A DNA stretch of 15,630 nt, taken from contig CAYZPM010000064.1 in the NCBI GenBank assembly GCA_964480365.1, positions 1 through 15,630 of the forward strand, read 5' to 3'. Origin of the DNA: CAIQPV01 sp964480365. GTDB taxonomy: Bacteria; Pseudomonadota; Gammaproteobacteria; Burkholderiales; Gallionellaceae. The notes below the pieces were generated by a model. It saw only the letters and a program-made list of their open reading frames with translations. It was not told where the DNA came from and did no database searches. The translations under genes and the position numbers were made by a program. Positions 1-6,467 of this stretch are shown piece after piece (the first letter of the stretch is position 1; each line of letters opens with the position of its first letter).

Positions 1-41
1 ATGCCTATTTCAAGTTGGTCTATGGGTATCTTTTTTATCAT
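1..41 (-). CDS. N-terminus of a probable HD-GYP / DUF3391 protein (partial)
   Basis: Only the first 13 codons lie in the window, reading off the left edge. The peptide MIKKIPIDQLEIG, with the next two bases allowing another Met, closely resembles the opening of the DUF3391 domain. That domain typically precedes HD-GYP cyclic-di-GMP phosphodiesterase domains and begins much like M-KKI-V-QL-xGM. Nothing of the catalytic part is visible. There is no clear Shine-Dalgarno sequence before the ATG. The call rests on a 13-residue match to a familiar N-terminal pattern and is tentative; a chance ORF cannot be excluded. Confidence 0.5.
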   Translation of the reverse strand, partial: MIKKIPIDQLEIG

Positions 42-202
42 TTTCGCTACGGCAGTGACTTGAATTAACGAATTGCTTTGCGGATAAACGAGATCAACGG
101 TTAAGCAAGCCGTTGTTTAGCGCTCCAAGCACCTCGTCCAAACTATTCCGCCACATTTTACTCGCTCCAGAAGTTTCAAACCAAAACCATATACCAGAAC
201 TG

Positions 203-991
203 CTACCTGCGTTGCCTTGCCGCCTCGAACAAAAACACCGCCGCCGCCGCCGCCGCGTTCAAAGATTCGACTTTTCCCGGCATGGGTATGGTGACGTGCT
301 GACTGGTCGCCGCTAGCAAACTTTCGGACAACCCTGCCCCTTCGTTACCGACTGCAAAAGCCAGTTTGCCGCGCAGGTCGCAGTCGTACAAGCTGGTTTT
401 CGCATTGAGTGATCCCGCCAACAGCTTGCCCTGAAATGCCGCAGCCACGTCAAGTAAATCTGCGGACTCGTGGATGCTAAGTGCGAAATGCCCACCCATC
501 CCGGCACGCAACACCTTGGGCGACCATGCGTCGGCGCAGCCTTTGGACAAGAACACGGCATCGCATCCCGCAGCAGCAGCGGAGCGCAACATGGAGCCGA
601 GGTTGCCGGGATCCTGAATATCTTCCAGCAACAAACAAAAGCGGCTATTCGCGGGTAACACCGAAGGACCGGGTTGTTCGATCAGAGCGAGAATACCGCT
701 GGGCGTCTTGAGTTCGGATAGCTCGGCGAACAGGCTATCGTCGAATTGCGTGAGCGGAACGGCGGAAAGTTCTTTCAGCACCGCTGCCACTTCGCGGTCT
801 TGCAATGCAATTGCTGTCACCAGCAGATGCTGCGGCTTGTGGCCTGAAGCAAGATAGGCCTGTACCAGATGTACTCCATCCAGCAGGGTTTGCCCGGTTT
901 TTTTGCGCTGGCGTGATGAGCCGCCAAGTTTGAGCACTTCTTTGAAAAACGAGTTGTCGCGCGAGGAAATATGCTTCATTGGGGATGTCAC
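203..991 (-). CDS. TrmH/SpoU-family RNA 2'-O-methyltransferase
   Basis: The product is 262 aa, the usual length of a SpoU-type methyltransferase with an N-terminal L30e-like substrate-binding domain (about residues 5-105) and a C-terminal SPOUT trefoil-knot domain (about 115-262). Motif 1 is seen as LEDIQDPGNLGSMLRSA, the middle motif as FAVGNEGAGLS, and the knot motif as IPMPGKVESLNAAAAAAV near the C-terminus. The family uses S-adenosylmethionine to methylate a ribose 2'-OH in rRNA or tRNA; the exact target cannot be read from sequence. The 262-aa start is a GTG with AAGGGG about 11 nt upstream. An ATG four codons later (979) begins MKHISSRDN, which resembles the start of relatives but lacks a ribosome binding site. 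The gene is separated from efp by a terminator and has its own candidate promoter. Confidence 0.9.
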   Translation of the reverse strand: MTSPMKHISSRDNSFFKEVLKLGGSSRQRKKTGQTLLDGVHLVQAYLASGHKPQHLLVTAIALQDREVAAVLKELSAVPLTQFDDSLFAELSELKTPSGILALIEQPGPSVLPANSRFCLLLEDIQDPGNLGSMLRSAAAAGCDAVFLSKGCADAWSPKVLRAGMGGHFALSIHESADLLDVAAAFQGKLLAGSLNAKTSLYDCDLRGKLAFAVGNEGAGLSESLLAATSQHVTIPMPGKVESLNAAAAAAVFLFEAARQRR

Positions 992-1024
992 GCTGCCGTT
1001 TACCCCTTACTTGTGGGGGTGGCT

Positions 1025-1054
1025 ATTATCATTGATTGCAACCATTCTGCACAA
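1025..1054 (-). promoter_or_regulatory. Candidate sigma-70 promoter for the TrmH-family gene
   Basis: On the minus strand a TTGTGC hexamer (1049-1054) is followed after 18 bp by GATAAT (1025-1030), a five-of-six match to the -10 consensus. It lies about 35 bp before the GTG start and downstream of the efp terminator, where a promoter for an independent transcript would be expected. This is visual inspection only. Confidence 0.4.
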
Positions 1055-1103
1055 GGCTTCCTTTTACCTTTGACTTTGAGGTTGCCTCGACGTAGCACAT
1101 AAG

Positions 1104-1135
1104 CAAAAAAGGCAGCCGCGAGGCTGCCTTTTCTT
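1104..1135 (-). terminator. Intrinsic terminator after efp
   Basis: A perfect 7-bp GC-rich stem (GGCAGCC 1111-1117, GGCTGCC 1122-1128) with a 4-nt loop is flanked by A-rich sequence on one side and T-rich on the other. On the minus strand the stem is followed by a run of six T residues. It lies about 20 bp after the efp stop codon and would end the efp transcript. The flanking A/T runs also make it potentially bidirectional. Confidence 0.85.
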
Positions 1136-1153
1136 CCTTCGCATATCGAAATA

Positions 1154-1714
1154 TTAGCTTGTCACACGTTTCTTGAATTCGTTGGTGCGGGTGTCGATTT
1201 CGATCTTGTCACCAATTTCGCAGAAGGCAGCGACGGGCAACTCAAAACCCGTATTAATCTTCGCTGTTTTCATCACTTTACCGGAAGTATCCCCACGCAC
1301 GGAAGGCTCGGTGTAAACAATTTCACGCGTAACGGTGTTGGGCAACTCAACGGAAATCGCCTTTTCGTTGTAGAACACCACTTCGCAGGCCATGCCGTCT
1401 TCGATGTAATTGATCGCGTCGCCCAAGTTATCCTTCTCCACTTCAAGCTGATTGTAGTCGGAGTCCATGAAGACATACATCGGGTCGGCAAAGTAGGAAT
1501 AGGTACAATCCTTGCGATCCAGAATGACCTGATCGAATTTGTCGTCCGCCCGGTAAATAGACTCGCTCGGCGCATCGGTGAGCAGGTTCTTGAATTTCAT
1601 CTTGACCACCGAACCACTGCGACCGGATCGGCTGTATTCAGCCTTCTGCACAACCAAGGGTTGATCGTTAACCATGACGACGTTACCGGCGCGGAGTTCT
1701 TGAGCGATTTTCAT
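1154..1714 (-). CDS. efp: Elongation factor P (Arg32 type)
   Basis: At 186 aa the product matches the family length of 185-190 aa. It has the KOW-like N-domain (about 1-64) followed by two OB-fold domains. EF-P binds ribosomes stalled at consecutive prolines and promotes peptide bond formation. The tip of the domain I loop reads SRSGRSGS, which puts arginine at residue 32 rather than the lysine modified by EpmA/YjeK. This is the form rhamnosylated by EarP, and earP lies directly upstream (stop at 1726, 11 bp before the efp ATG). An AGGCAGG ribosome binding site precedes the start and overlaps the end of earP, which suggests co-transcription and coupled translation. A strong terminator follows. 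Confidence 0.97.
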   Translation of the reverse strand: MKIAQELRAGNVVMVNDQPLVVQKAEYSRSGRSGSVVKMKFKNLLTDAPSESIYRADDKFDQVILDRKDCTYSYFADPMYVFMDSDYNQLEVEKDNLGDAINYIEDGMACEVVFYNEKAISVELPNTVTREIVYTEPSVRGDTSGKVMKTAKINTGFELPVAAFCEIGDKIEIDTRTNEFKKRVTS

Positions 1715-1725
1715 AATGTGCCTGC

Positions 1726-2988
1726 CTAAGCTAAAATTTCAGAGTCGCGCATTCTATCAATACTGCTGAAAAAATCCAGCAGATTCAATACGAGGCTATT
1801 AACGGAAAGTTCTTGTGCCCAATCACGGGCGTGTTGCCGCAGAATAGACCGGTGCGGCCAGAAATGGTTCCATGCCTGTCCTAAGCCTGTCGAATTGGCA
1901 TTCCAAGCCTCCCACAACCCATGCAACGCCTGGGCCGCATCCGGCGGCAACCCGGCGCAATACAGTTCCATGAAGGCGCGCAGCTTTTGCATATGCACGC
2001 CGTCGTGCTGCGGGTAGATATGCCAGACGAAGGGCAGCCCCGCCCATTGCGCCCGCACCCAGGAATCCTCGCCGCGCACGAAATTGATGTCGCACGCCCA
2101 CAGTAGTTCGTCGTAGTGCTCCTGCTCCACGAAAGGCAACACGCGTACCTCCAGGTTGCCGCGCTGCCACACCTTCCCCACTCTACTACCGTTCGTCCTG
2201 AGCCTGATGGAACTACTAGCCATTCGACTAAGCCCGCAAGCGGGCAAGTCGCTGGTTATGTCGAAGGATGCCTGCCCGAAGAAAGTCTCCACCTGCGGCA
2301 GTGCGCGGCCTTCCGGCACGAGGCAAAGTATGGGCGCGCTGCCTTCTACCCAAGCGGCAAGCAAGTCTGACAATGCGGGATTTTCATAACAAAACAACGA
2401 CACGCGCGTTTCATCTGTTTGCGGCACAGAAATACCTAGCGATTTCCAGTAAGCGGCGATGGCCTGCGGGTCGCGCTGAAACGCATCGCGACGCGCCAAC
2501 AAATCGCGCTCCAGCAGCAGACCTCCGGTTTTTGGCGTGAATCCGGGAAAGAAAAAATATTTGACCAGCGGCAACGATGGATGCGGCGAAGGCAGTTTGT
2601 GGCAGCCCTCCACCCAGTCTTCGGCGCTCAAATATTCAAGATTAATCCACACTGGTTTATGCTGTTGCGCCGCCATCGCCGCCACATAAATCTCCGGCAA
2701 CTCGCAAGCGAACGCCTCGATCACCAGATGCGCAGGTACTACGTACGGGAACGGCGCGACCCAATGCCTGACCTCCACATCATGGCAATACTGCTGCTCA
2801 AGCTGAGTATCCACCTCCGGGCACAGCTTGCGAAAACTCGCCAGATCGTCCATCCACAGCCGCACCGCAACGTCGTGCTCATGCGCCAGTTGCCGCGCCA
2901 GCCGCCAGCACACGCCGATGTCGCCGAAGTTATCTACCACGGTGCAAAAAATGTCGCAGCGCAACGCCTCTACAGAATCACTCCTCAT
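1726..2988 (-). CDS. earP: EF-P arginine rhamnosyltransferase EarP, with in-frame repeat insertion
   Basis: This GT-B glycosyltransferase (DUF2331/PF10093) transfers rhamnose from dTDP-beta-L-rhamnose to Arg32 of EF-P. The N-terminal motif VVDNFGDIGVCWRLARQL places Asp19 and Asp23 at the catalytic positions; Asp23 corresponds to Asp20 of the Neisseria enzyme. The C-terminal nucleotide-binding motif NFVRGEDSWVRAQWAG contains Glu307, corresponding to neisserial Glu273. The 420 aa are about 30-40 longer than typical relatives. The excess matches residues about 241-268, where a composite repeat (2189-2270) is translated as SFDITSDLPACGLSRMASSS followed by IRLRTNG. The insertion keeps the frame and sits between the two Rossmann lobes' conserved blocks, so activity may survive. 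The start ATG lies inside the last codons of the upstream ABC permease gene (11-bp overlap), with GAGG-like sequence upstream. Confidence 0.95.
   Translation of the reverse strand: MRSDSVEALRCDIFCTVVDNFGDIGVCWRLARQLAHEHDVAVRLWMDDLASFRKLCPEVDTQLEQQYCHDVEVRHWVAPFPYVVPAHLVIEAFACELPEIYVAAMAAQQHKPVWINLEYLSAEDWVEGCHKLPSPHPSLPLVKYFFFPGFTPKTGGLLLERDLLARRDAFQRDPQAIAAYWKSLGISVPQTDETRVSLFCYENPALSDLLAAWVEGSAPILCLVPEGRALPQVETFFGQASFDITSDLPACGLSRMASSSIRLRTNGSRVGKVWQRGNLEVRVLPFVEQEHYDELLWACDINFVRGEDSWVRAQWAGLPFVWHIYPQHDGVHMQKLRAFMELYCAGLPPDAAQALHGLWEAWNANSTGLGQAWNHFWPHRSILRQHARDWAQELSVNSLVLNLLDFFSSIDRMRDSEILA
1878..1894. repeat. Possible remnant of the 'FDKLRTG' repeat inside earP
   Basis: The 17-mer GTCCTAAGCCTGTCGAA differs at one position from the core of the repeat whose halves occur at 2189-2206 and 2260-2270 (GTCCTGAGCCTG...GTCGAA). 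In earP it is read as NSTGLGQ, residues 365-371, in a poorly conserved linker. It is short enough to be coincidence. Confidence 0.35.
2189..2270. repeat. Composite repeat inserted in frame in earP
   Basis: The outer parts, 2189-2206 (CCGTTCGTCCTGAGCCTG) and 2260-2270 (GTCGAAGGATG), together make the familiar short repeat of beta/gammaproteobacterial genomes that translates as SFDKLRTNG. Between them lies a second unit. Its 19-mer at 2212-2230 and 15-mer at 2245-2259 both recur, in inverted orientation, at 4325-4343 and 4290-4304. Residues 241-268 of EarP are therefore repeat-derived. The arrangement suggests one repeat nested inside another. Confidence 0.75.
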
Positions 2989-4177
2989 GCAACGCCTCCA
3001 CCGGATTGAGCCGCGCCGCGCGCCGCGCGGGCATCACGCCTGCGGCGAGACCGATACTGACGGCGCTCAGTTCGGCAACCACAGCGAACAGCCACGGGGT
3101 ATGCACCGGCATGGCAGGAAACAGCCAATGCAAAGCCTGTGCGATCCCAATCCCGAGCGCCAATCCACCCAAGCCGCCCAGCGCGGACAGCAATATTGCC
3201 TCGCCCAGAAACAGCGTCAGCACTTGTCCTTCGCGTGCGCCCAAGGCACGCAACAAACCGATCTCTGAGGTGCGCTCGGTGACGGCCATAGTCATAATAG
3301 TCAGGATGCCGACACCGCCTACCAGCAGGGAAATCCCGCCCAGCGCACCCACCGCGAAGGTGATCACGTCCAGCACCGAGCCGAGCACTTCGAGCGCTTT
3401 TGCCTGCGGGATCAACGTAAAATCTTCACGTCCGTGCCGCTCCTTCAGCAGCGCGGTAATGGAACGCTCCACGCTATCCAGATCGGCGTTAGGCTTATAG
3501 CTCAACTGGATTTCCATCAGGCCAGGGCGATTGAATAATTCCAGCGCGCGGGCGGCAGGAATGAACACGGTATCGTCAAGATCGAAACCGAGCATCTGTC
3601 CTTTCGGTTCCATCACACCGACCACACGGTAGCGTTGTCCGCCGACACTCAAATAGCTACCAAGCGGATTTTCTCCGGCGAATAATTCCTGACGCACCTT
3701 GGAGCCGAGCACCGCAAGCGCGCGCGGGTGGGTGGGATCATCGTCGGGCAGGGAACTGCCCATCTGAATCTTGCTTGCCATGACCCGAGTAAAATCGTGC
3801 CCCGCGCCAAATACTGTGACGCGGCGCGTCTTGCCATTAAATCGCACCTCGGCATTTCCCTGCATACTTGGATTGACGTACTCGACATTCGGCAAATGCA
3901 GCAAGGCTTGCGCGTCCTCGATGGAAATCGTCCTGACCGAGCCAAATATGCCCACGTTACCGCCTTGTATCTGCGCCTTGCCGGGTTGAATCGCAATCAA
4001 ATTCGTGCCGAACTGGGTGAATTCCGCCAGCACGAATTGATGCAGCCCTTCGCCGATGGACGTGAGCAGAATTACCGCCGTAATGCCGATGGCGATGCCC
4101 AGCCCGGTCAGGAAGCTGCGCATCCGGTAGGCCAGAAAACTGGAGGTGGTGAGGCGGATCAGGTCGGGGAATAACAT
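2978..4177 (-). CDS. MacB/FtsX-type ABC transporter permease (second of two)
   Basis: The 399-aa product starts at MLFPDLIRLTTSSF. It has one N-terminal transmembrane helix (about residues 22-43), a large periplasmic MacB_PCD domain (about 45-250) and three C-terminal helices in an FtsX domain. The family signature region TERTSEIGLLRALGAR lies between the second and third helices, and the gene ends with the usual PARRAARLNPVEAL. Such permeases couple ATPase cycling to periplasmic conformational change rather than classical transport. The frame stays open to an ATG at 4231, but the extra 18 residues (including SLDSRLRGNDE) are translated dRS3-like repeat, so the start at 4177 is preferred. The stop overlaps the earP start by 11 bp, indicating translational coupling. 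It pairs with the homologous permease upstream and their shared ATPase. Confidence 0.92.
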   Translation of the reverse strand: MLFPDLIRLTTSSFLAYRMRSFLTGLGIAIGITAVILLTSIGEGLHQFVLAEFTQFGTNLIAIQPGKAQIQGGNVGIFGSVRTISIEDAQALLHLPNVEYVNPSMQGNAEVRFNGKTRRVTVFGAGHDFTRVMASKIQMGSSLPDDDPTHPRALAVLGSKVRQELFAGENPLGSYLSVGGQRYRVVGVMEPKGQMLGFDLDDTVFIPAARALELFNRPGLMEIQLSYKPNADLDSVERSITALLKERHGREDFTLIPQAKALEVLGSVLDVITFAVGALGGISLLVGGVGILTIMTMAVTERTSEIGLLRALGAREGQVLTLFLGEAILLSALGGLGGLALGIGIAQALHWLFPAMPVHTPWLFAVVAELSAVSIGLAAGVMPARRAARLNPVEALHEE

Positions 4178-4182
4178 AGGCT

Positions 4183-4381
4183 CGTCATTCCCGCGCAGGC
4201 GGGAATCCAGTGAATTGAACAAGCCCCGCAAAGCGGGACAAAACCCAACTGCATGTTAAATAAAAGCACTGGATTCCCGCTTTCGCGGGATAACCAGCGA
4301 CTTGGCTGGCGTCTTTTGACGGCCTAGTCGAATGGCTAGTAGTCCTATCAATGACGAAGTTCATAGGCATAGTTGTTTTCA
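4183..4381. repeat. Composite repeat block between the two permease genes
   Basis: The 204-bp spacer is almost entirely repeat. It contains the 28-mer 4183-4210, with a perfect ATTCCC-N8-GGGAAT (dRS3-like) core at 4187-4206. A second dRS3-like copy at 4273-4292 has one imperfect end. After that comes a unit at 4290-4343 sharing 15- and 19-bp blocks, inverted, with the insertion in earP. The inner sequence CCCCGCAAAGCGGGAC resembles the inner arm of the palindrome at 5610-5734. The block's left end lies only 5 bp from the ATG of the downstream permease, so it forms that gene's ribosome-binding region. Confidence 0.85.
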
Positions 4382-5590
4382 TCATGACCTCGCCAGAGCC
4401 ATTACAGGATCGAGCCGCGCCGCGCGCCGTGCCGGCCACACGCTGAACATGATTCCCGTACCCAGAGCTGTACCGAGAGCCGCCAGCACCGCCCACCAAG
4501 GCGCGACCACCGGCAACGACGGATAAATTTTCCCGATCACCGCTACGCCCGCTTCACCCAGAATCAACCCGACCACGCTGCCGATGCCAGACAATAAAAT
4601 CGCTTCGGCAAAAAAAAGATTCCTGATTTGCACGGCGGGCGCCCCCAAGGCTTTGAGCAGGCCGATTTCCTTGACGCGTTGTGAAACGGCGATCAGCATC
4701 ACGTTCATGATGAGGATACCCGCCACCGCCAAGCTGATCGAGGCAATGCCGCCGACTGCCAGCGTCAATGCGGTCAGGATGCGGTCGAAGGTTGCCACCA
4801 CGGCGTCCTGCGTGATGACGGTCACGTCGCGTTCGCCATTGTGGCGGTGCAATAAGATTTCTTCGGCATCATGTTTGGCTTGTTCGATGGCATCGCGGCT
4901 TTTGGCTTCTACCAGCACGCGGAACAAGCCGGAGGTATTGAACAGCATGTGCGCCGAAGCGACCGGCACTATGACGATCTCGTCGGTGTTGAAGCCCATG
5001 GATTCGCCCTGGCTCGCCATCACGCCGACCACGCGGAAACGTCGGTCTCCCAGTCGCACCCATGCACCGATGGGCTGTTGCTGCCCGAACAACTCGCGCC
5101 TGATCTTGTCGCCCAGCACACACACCGACTCGCTGGAATGCACATCACCGGCAGGCAGGAACTGCCCTTGCGCCAGACTCATGTGGCGCACCTCCAACAA
5201 ATCGCTGGTTGATCCCAGCACCACCACCTCGCGGTTGAGCGCGCCCTGAGAAATCTGCGACGAACCGATGGTCAGCGGTGCGATGCGCCCGACAGCACGG
5301 CTGCGCAACAAGGCTTGCGCATCATCAAGACTGAGTTCGCGCGGAATTTGCCCGAGCAACATGCCCGGCCCGATGCCAGCCGTTTCGGTACGTCCGGGCA
5401 ACACAATGACCAGATTCGTGCCCAAAGAAGAAAATTGGTTGACAACATAAAGCCGCGCCCCCTCGCCCAAGCCGGTCAGGATCACCACCGACGCCACGCC
5501 GATGGACATCGCCAGAATCATCAGCAAAGTGCGCGTGCGGCTACCGCGCAGGCTGCCGGAGGCGAAATGCACGATGTCGATGAGCCTCAT
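4382..5590 (-). CDS. MacB/FtsX-type ABC transporter permease (first of two)
   Basis: The 402-aa protein is paralogous to the permease encoded next. It has one N-terminal membrane helix (about 21-40), a MacB_PCD periplasmic domain (about 42-255), then three helices (about 275-300, 325-350, 365-390) forming the FtsX domain. QRVKEIGLLKALGAPAVQI is the coupling-helix region, and the C-terminus reads WPARRAARLDPVMALARS. Each permease carries its own complete set of four helices, so the pair could form a heterodimer served by one ATPase. MacB proper fuses ATPase and permease; here they are split, as in LolCDE-like and many uncharacterised exporters. The substrate cannot be inferred. The gene is separated from the ATPase by a palindromic repeat (5610-5734) and from the second permease by another repeat block. 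Confidence 0.92.
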   Translation of the reverse strand: MRLIDIVHFASGSLRGSRTRTLLMILAMSIGVASVVILTGLGEGARLYVVNQFSSLGTNLVIVLPGRTETAGIGPGMLLGQIPRELSLDDAQALLRSRAVGRIAPLTIGSSQISQGALNREVVVLGSTSDLLEVRHMSLAQGQFLPAGDVHSSESVCVLGDKIRRELFGQQQPIGAWVRLGDRRFRVVGVMASQGESMGFNTDEIVIVPVASAHMLFNTSGLFRVLVEAKSRDAIEQAKHDAEEILLHRHNGERDVTVITQDAVVATFDRILTALTLAVGGIASISLAVAGILIMNVMLIAVSQRVKEIGLLKALGAPAVQIRNLFFAEAILLSGIGSVVGLILGEAGVAVIGKIYPSLPVVAPWWAVLAALGTALGTGIMFSVWPARRAARLDPVMALARS

Positions 5591-5609
5591 CGCAATAGCC
5601 CACCAGCAC

Positions 5610-5734
5610 CGTCATTCCCGCGCAGGCGGGAATCCAGTTGAATAAAAAGCTCCCGCGAAGCGGGACAACATTGCGGTTTTGTCCGCTTCGCGGAGCTTTC
5701 TTTTTGCTGGATTCCCGCCTGCGCGGGAATGACG
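5610..5734. repeat. Palindromic dRS3-like repeat element, about 125 bp
   Basis: Perfect 28-bp inverted terminal arms (5610-5637 and 5707-5734) each contain an ATTCCC-N8-GGGAAT core (5614-5633, 5711-5730). Inside them a second, imperfect inverted pair is built on AAAAAGCTCCCGCGAAGCGGGAC and its complement, so the whole element can fold into one long hairpin. The 28-mer is identical to 4183-4210. The core fits the dRS3 consensus described in Neisseria. The element has no coding capacity of its own and lies between the exporter ATPase and first permease genes, where it could modulate or process their common mRNA. Confidence 0.9.
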
Positions 5735-5746
5735 AGCTTAGAAATC

Positions 5747-6418
5747 TTAGGGGTGCTCATCGATGATTTCCCCATCCACCATATGCAACTGTCGCGTCGC
5801 GCGTCCGCCAATCACCGGATCGTGCGTAACAAGTATCAAAGTAACTTTCTGCGCAACCAGTTGTTCGAGCAAATTCATCACTTCCTTGCCGGTGGTCTGA
5901 TCGAGATTGCCAGTCGGCTCATCGGCCAGCAGCACGGCGGGATGCATGCTGGTGGCGCGTGCAATCGCCACGCGCTGCCGCTGCCCGCCGGAGAGTTGAT
6001 CGGGACGATGATCGGCGCGATCCGTCAAACCATAGTTTTCCAGCAACTGCACCACGCGCGCCTTGCGTTCAGCGACAGGAATGCCCGCCAGGATCAGCGG
6101 CAATTCAATGTTCATCGCGGCGGTGAGGCGCGGCACCAGATGAAACGACTGGAACACGAAGCCGATTTTTTCGCTGCGCACTTTGGCTTGTTGCTCGTCA
6201 TTCAGCGCGGTGACGTTGCCGCCATCCAGCTTATAAGTGCCGGAACTCGGGCGATCCAGCAAGCCTATCAAATTAAGCAGCGTGGATTTGCCGGAGCCAG
6301 ACGGCCCCATAATGGAAACATAATCCCCCGCCGCGATGTTCAGGTCGATGCCGCGCAACGCGGCAACCTGTTGATCGCCGACCATGAAGCTGCGGCAGAC
6401 TTGACTAAGCGCTATCAT
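5747..6418 (-). CDS. ABC transporter ATP-binding protein (MacB/LolD type)
   Basis: The 223-aa product has a complete nucleotide-binding domain. Walker A is GPSGSGKST (38-46), the Q-loop glutamine is in FVFQSFHL (Gln90), and the signature is LSGGQRQRVAIARA (142-155). Walker B with the catalytic glutamate is AVLLADEPTGNLD (161-173), and the switch histidine is in LVTHD (His199). The length and LNLIGLLDRPSSGTY pattern are typical of the MacB/LolD/FtsE subfamily that partners FtsX-like permeases. It energises the two permeases encoded downstream. GGAG lies about 11 nt before the ATG. A tandem CATTGGAA duplication (6431-6448) lies just upstream. Its natural upstream partner, the membrane-fusion protein, is displaced by a three-gene insertion. 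Confidence 0.95.
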   Translation of the reverse strand: MIALSQVCRSFMVGDQQVAALRGIDLNIAAGDYVSIMGPSGSGKSTLLNLIGLLDRPSSGTYKLDGGNVTALNDEQQAKVRSEKIGFVFQSFHLVPRLTAAMNIELPLILAGIPVAERKARVVQLLENYGLTDRADHRPDQLSGGQRQRVAIARATSMHPAVLLADEPTGNLDQTTGKEVMNLLEQLVAQKVTLILVTHDPVIGGRATRQLHMVDGEIIDEHP

Positions 6419-6467
6419 TCAACCAGGCTCCATTGGAATTCATTGGAAAGTTACGTGAACGAATATT

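Noticed and set aside
95..115. AACGG...CCGTT inverted repeat after the TrmH-family gene
   Set aside because: The stem is short, includes a mismatch or GU pair, and has no T-tract on the minus strand.
238..257. GCC/GCG trinucleotide run that could be a phase-variable microsatellite
   Set aside because: It encodes the alanine-rich SLNAAAAAAAV segment that is normal in the SpoU knot motif, and changes in trinucleotide number would not shift frame.
113..316. A small plus-strand frame at the left end
   Set aside because: It overlaps the end of the TrmH-family gene antisense, and the Arg-rich run comes from the alanine-codon tract of that gene.
4185..4499. A 104-codon minus-strand frame across the permease spacer
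   Set aside because: Part is permease coding sequence in another frame and the rest is translated repeat.
4584..5249. A 221-codon open frame on the plus strand
   Set aside because: It lies opposite a well-supported permease gene in GC-rich sequence, has no ribosome binding site, and gives a Ser/Thr/Arg-rich translation typical of antisense shadows.
5587..5811. A 74-codon minus-strand frame across the repeat between ATPase and permease
   Set aside because: Its product (VIPAQAGIQ... and LDSRLRGNDG) is just translated palindromic repeat, a common annotation artefact.
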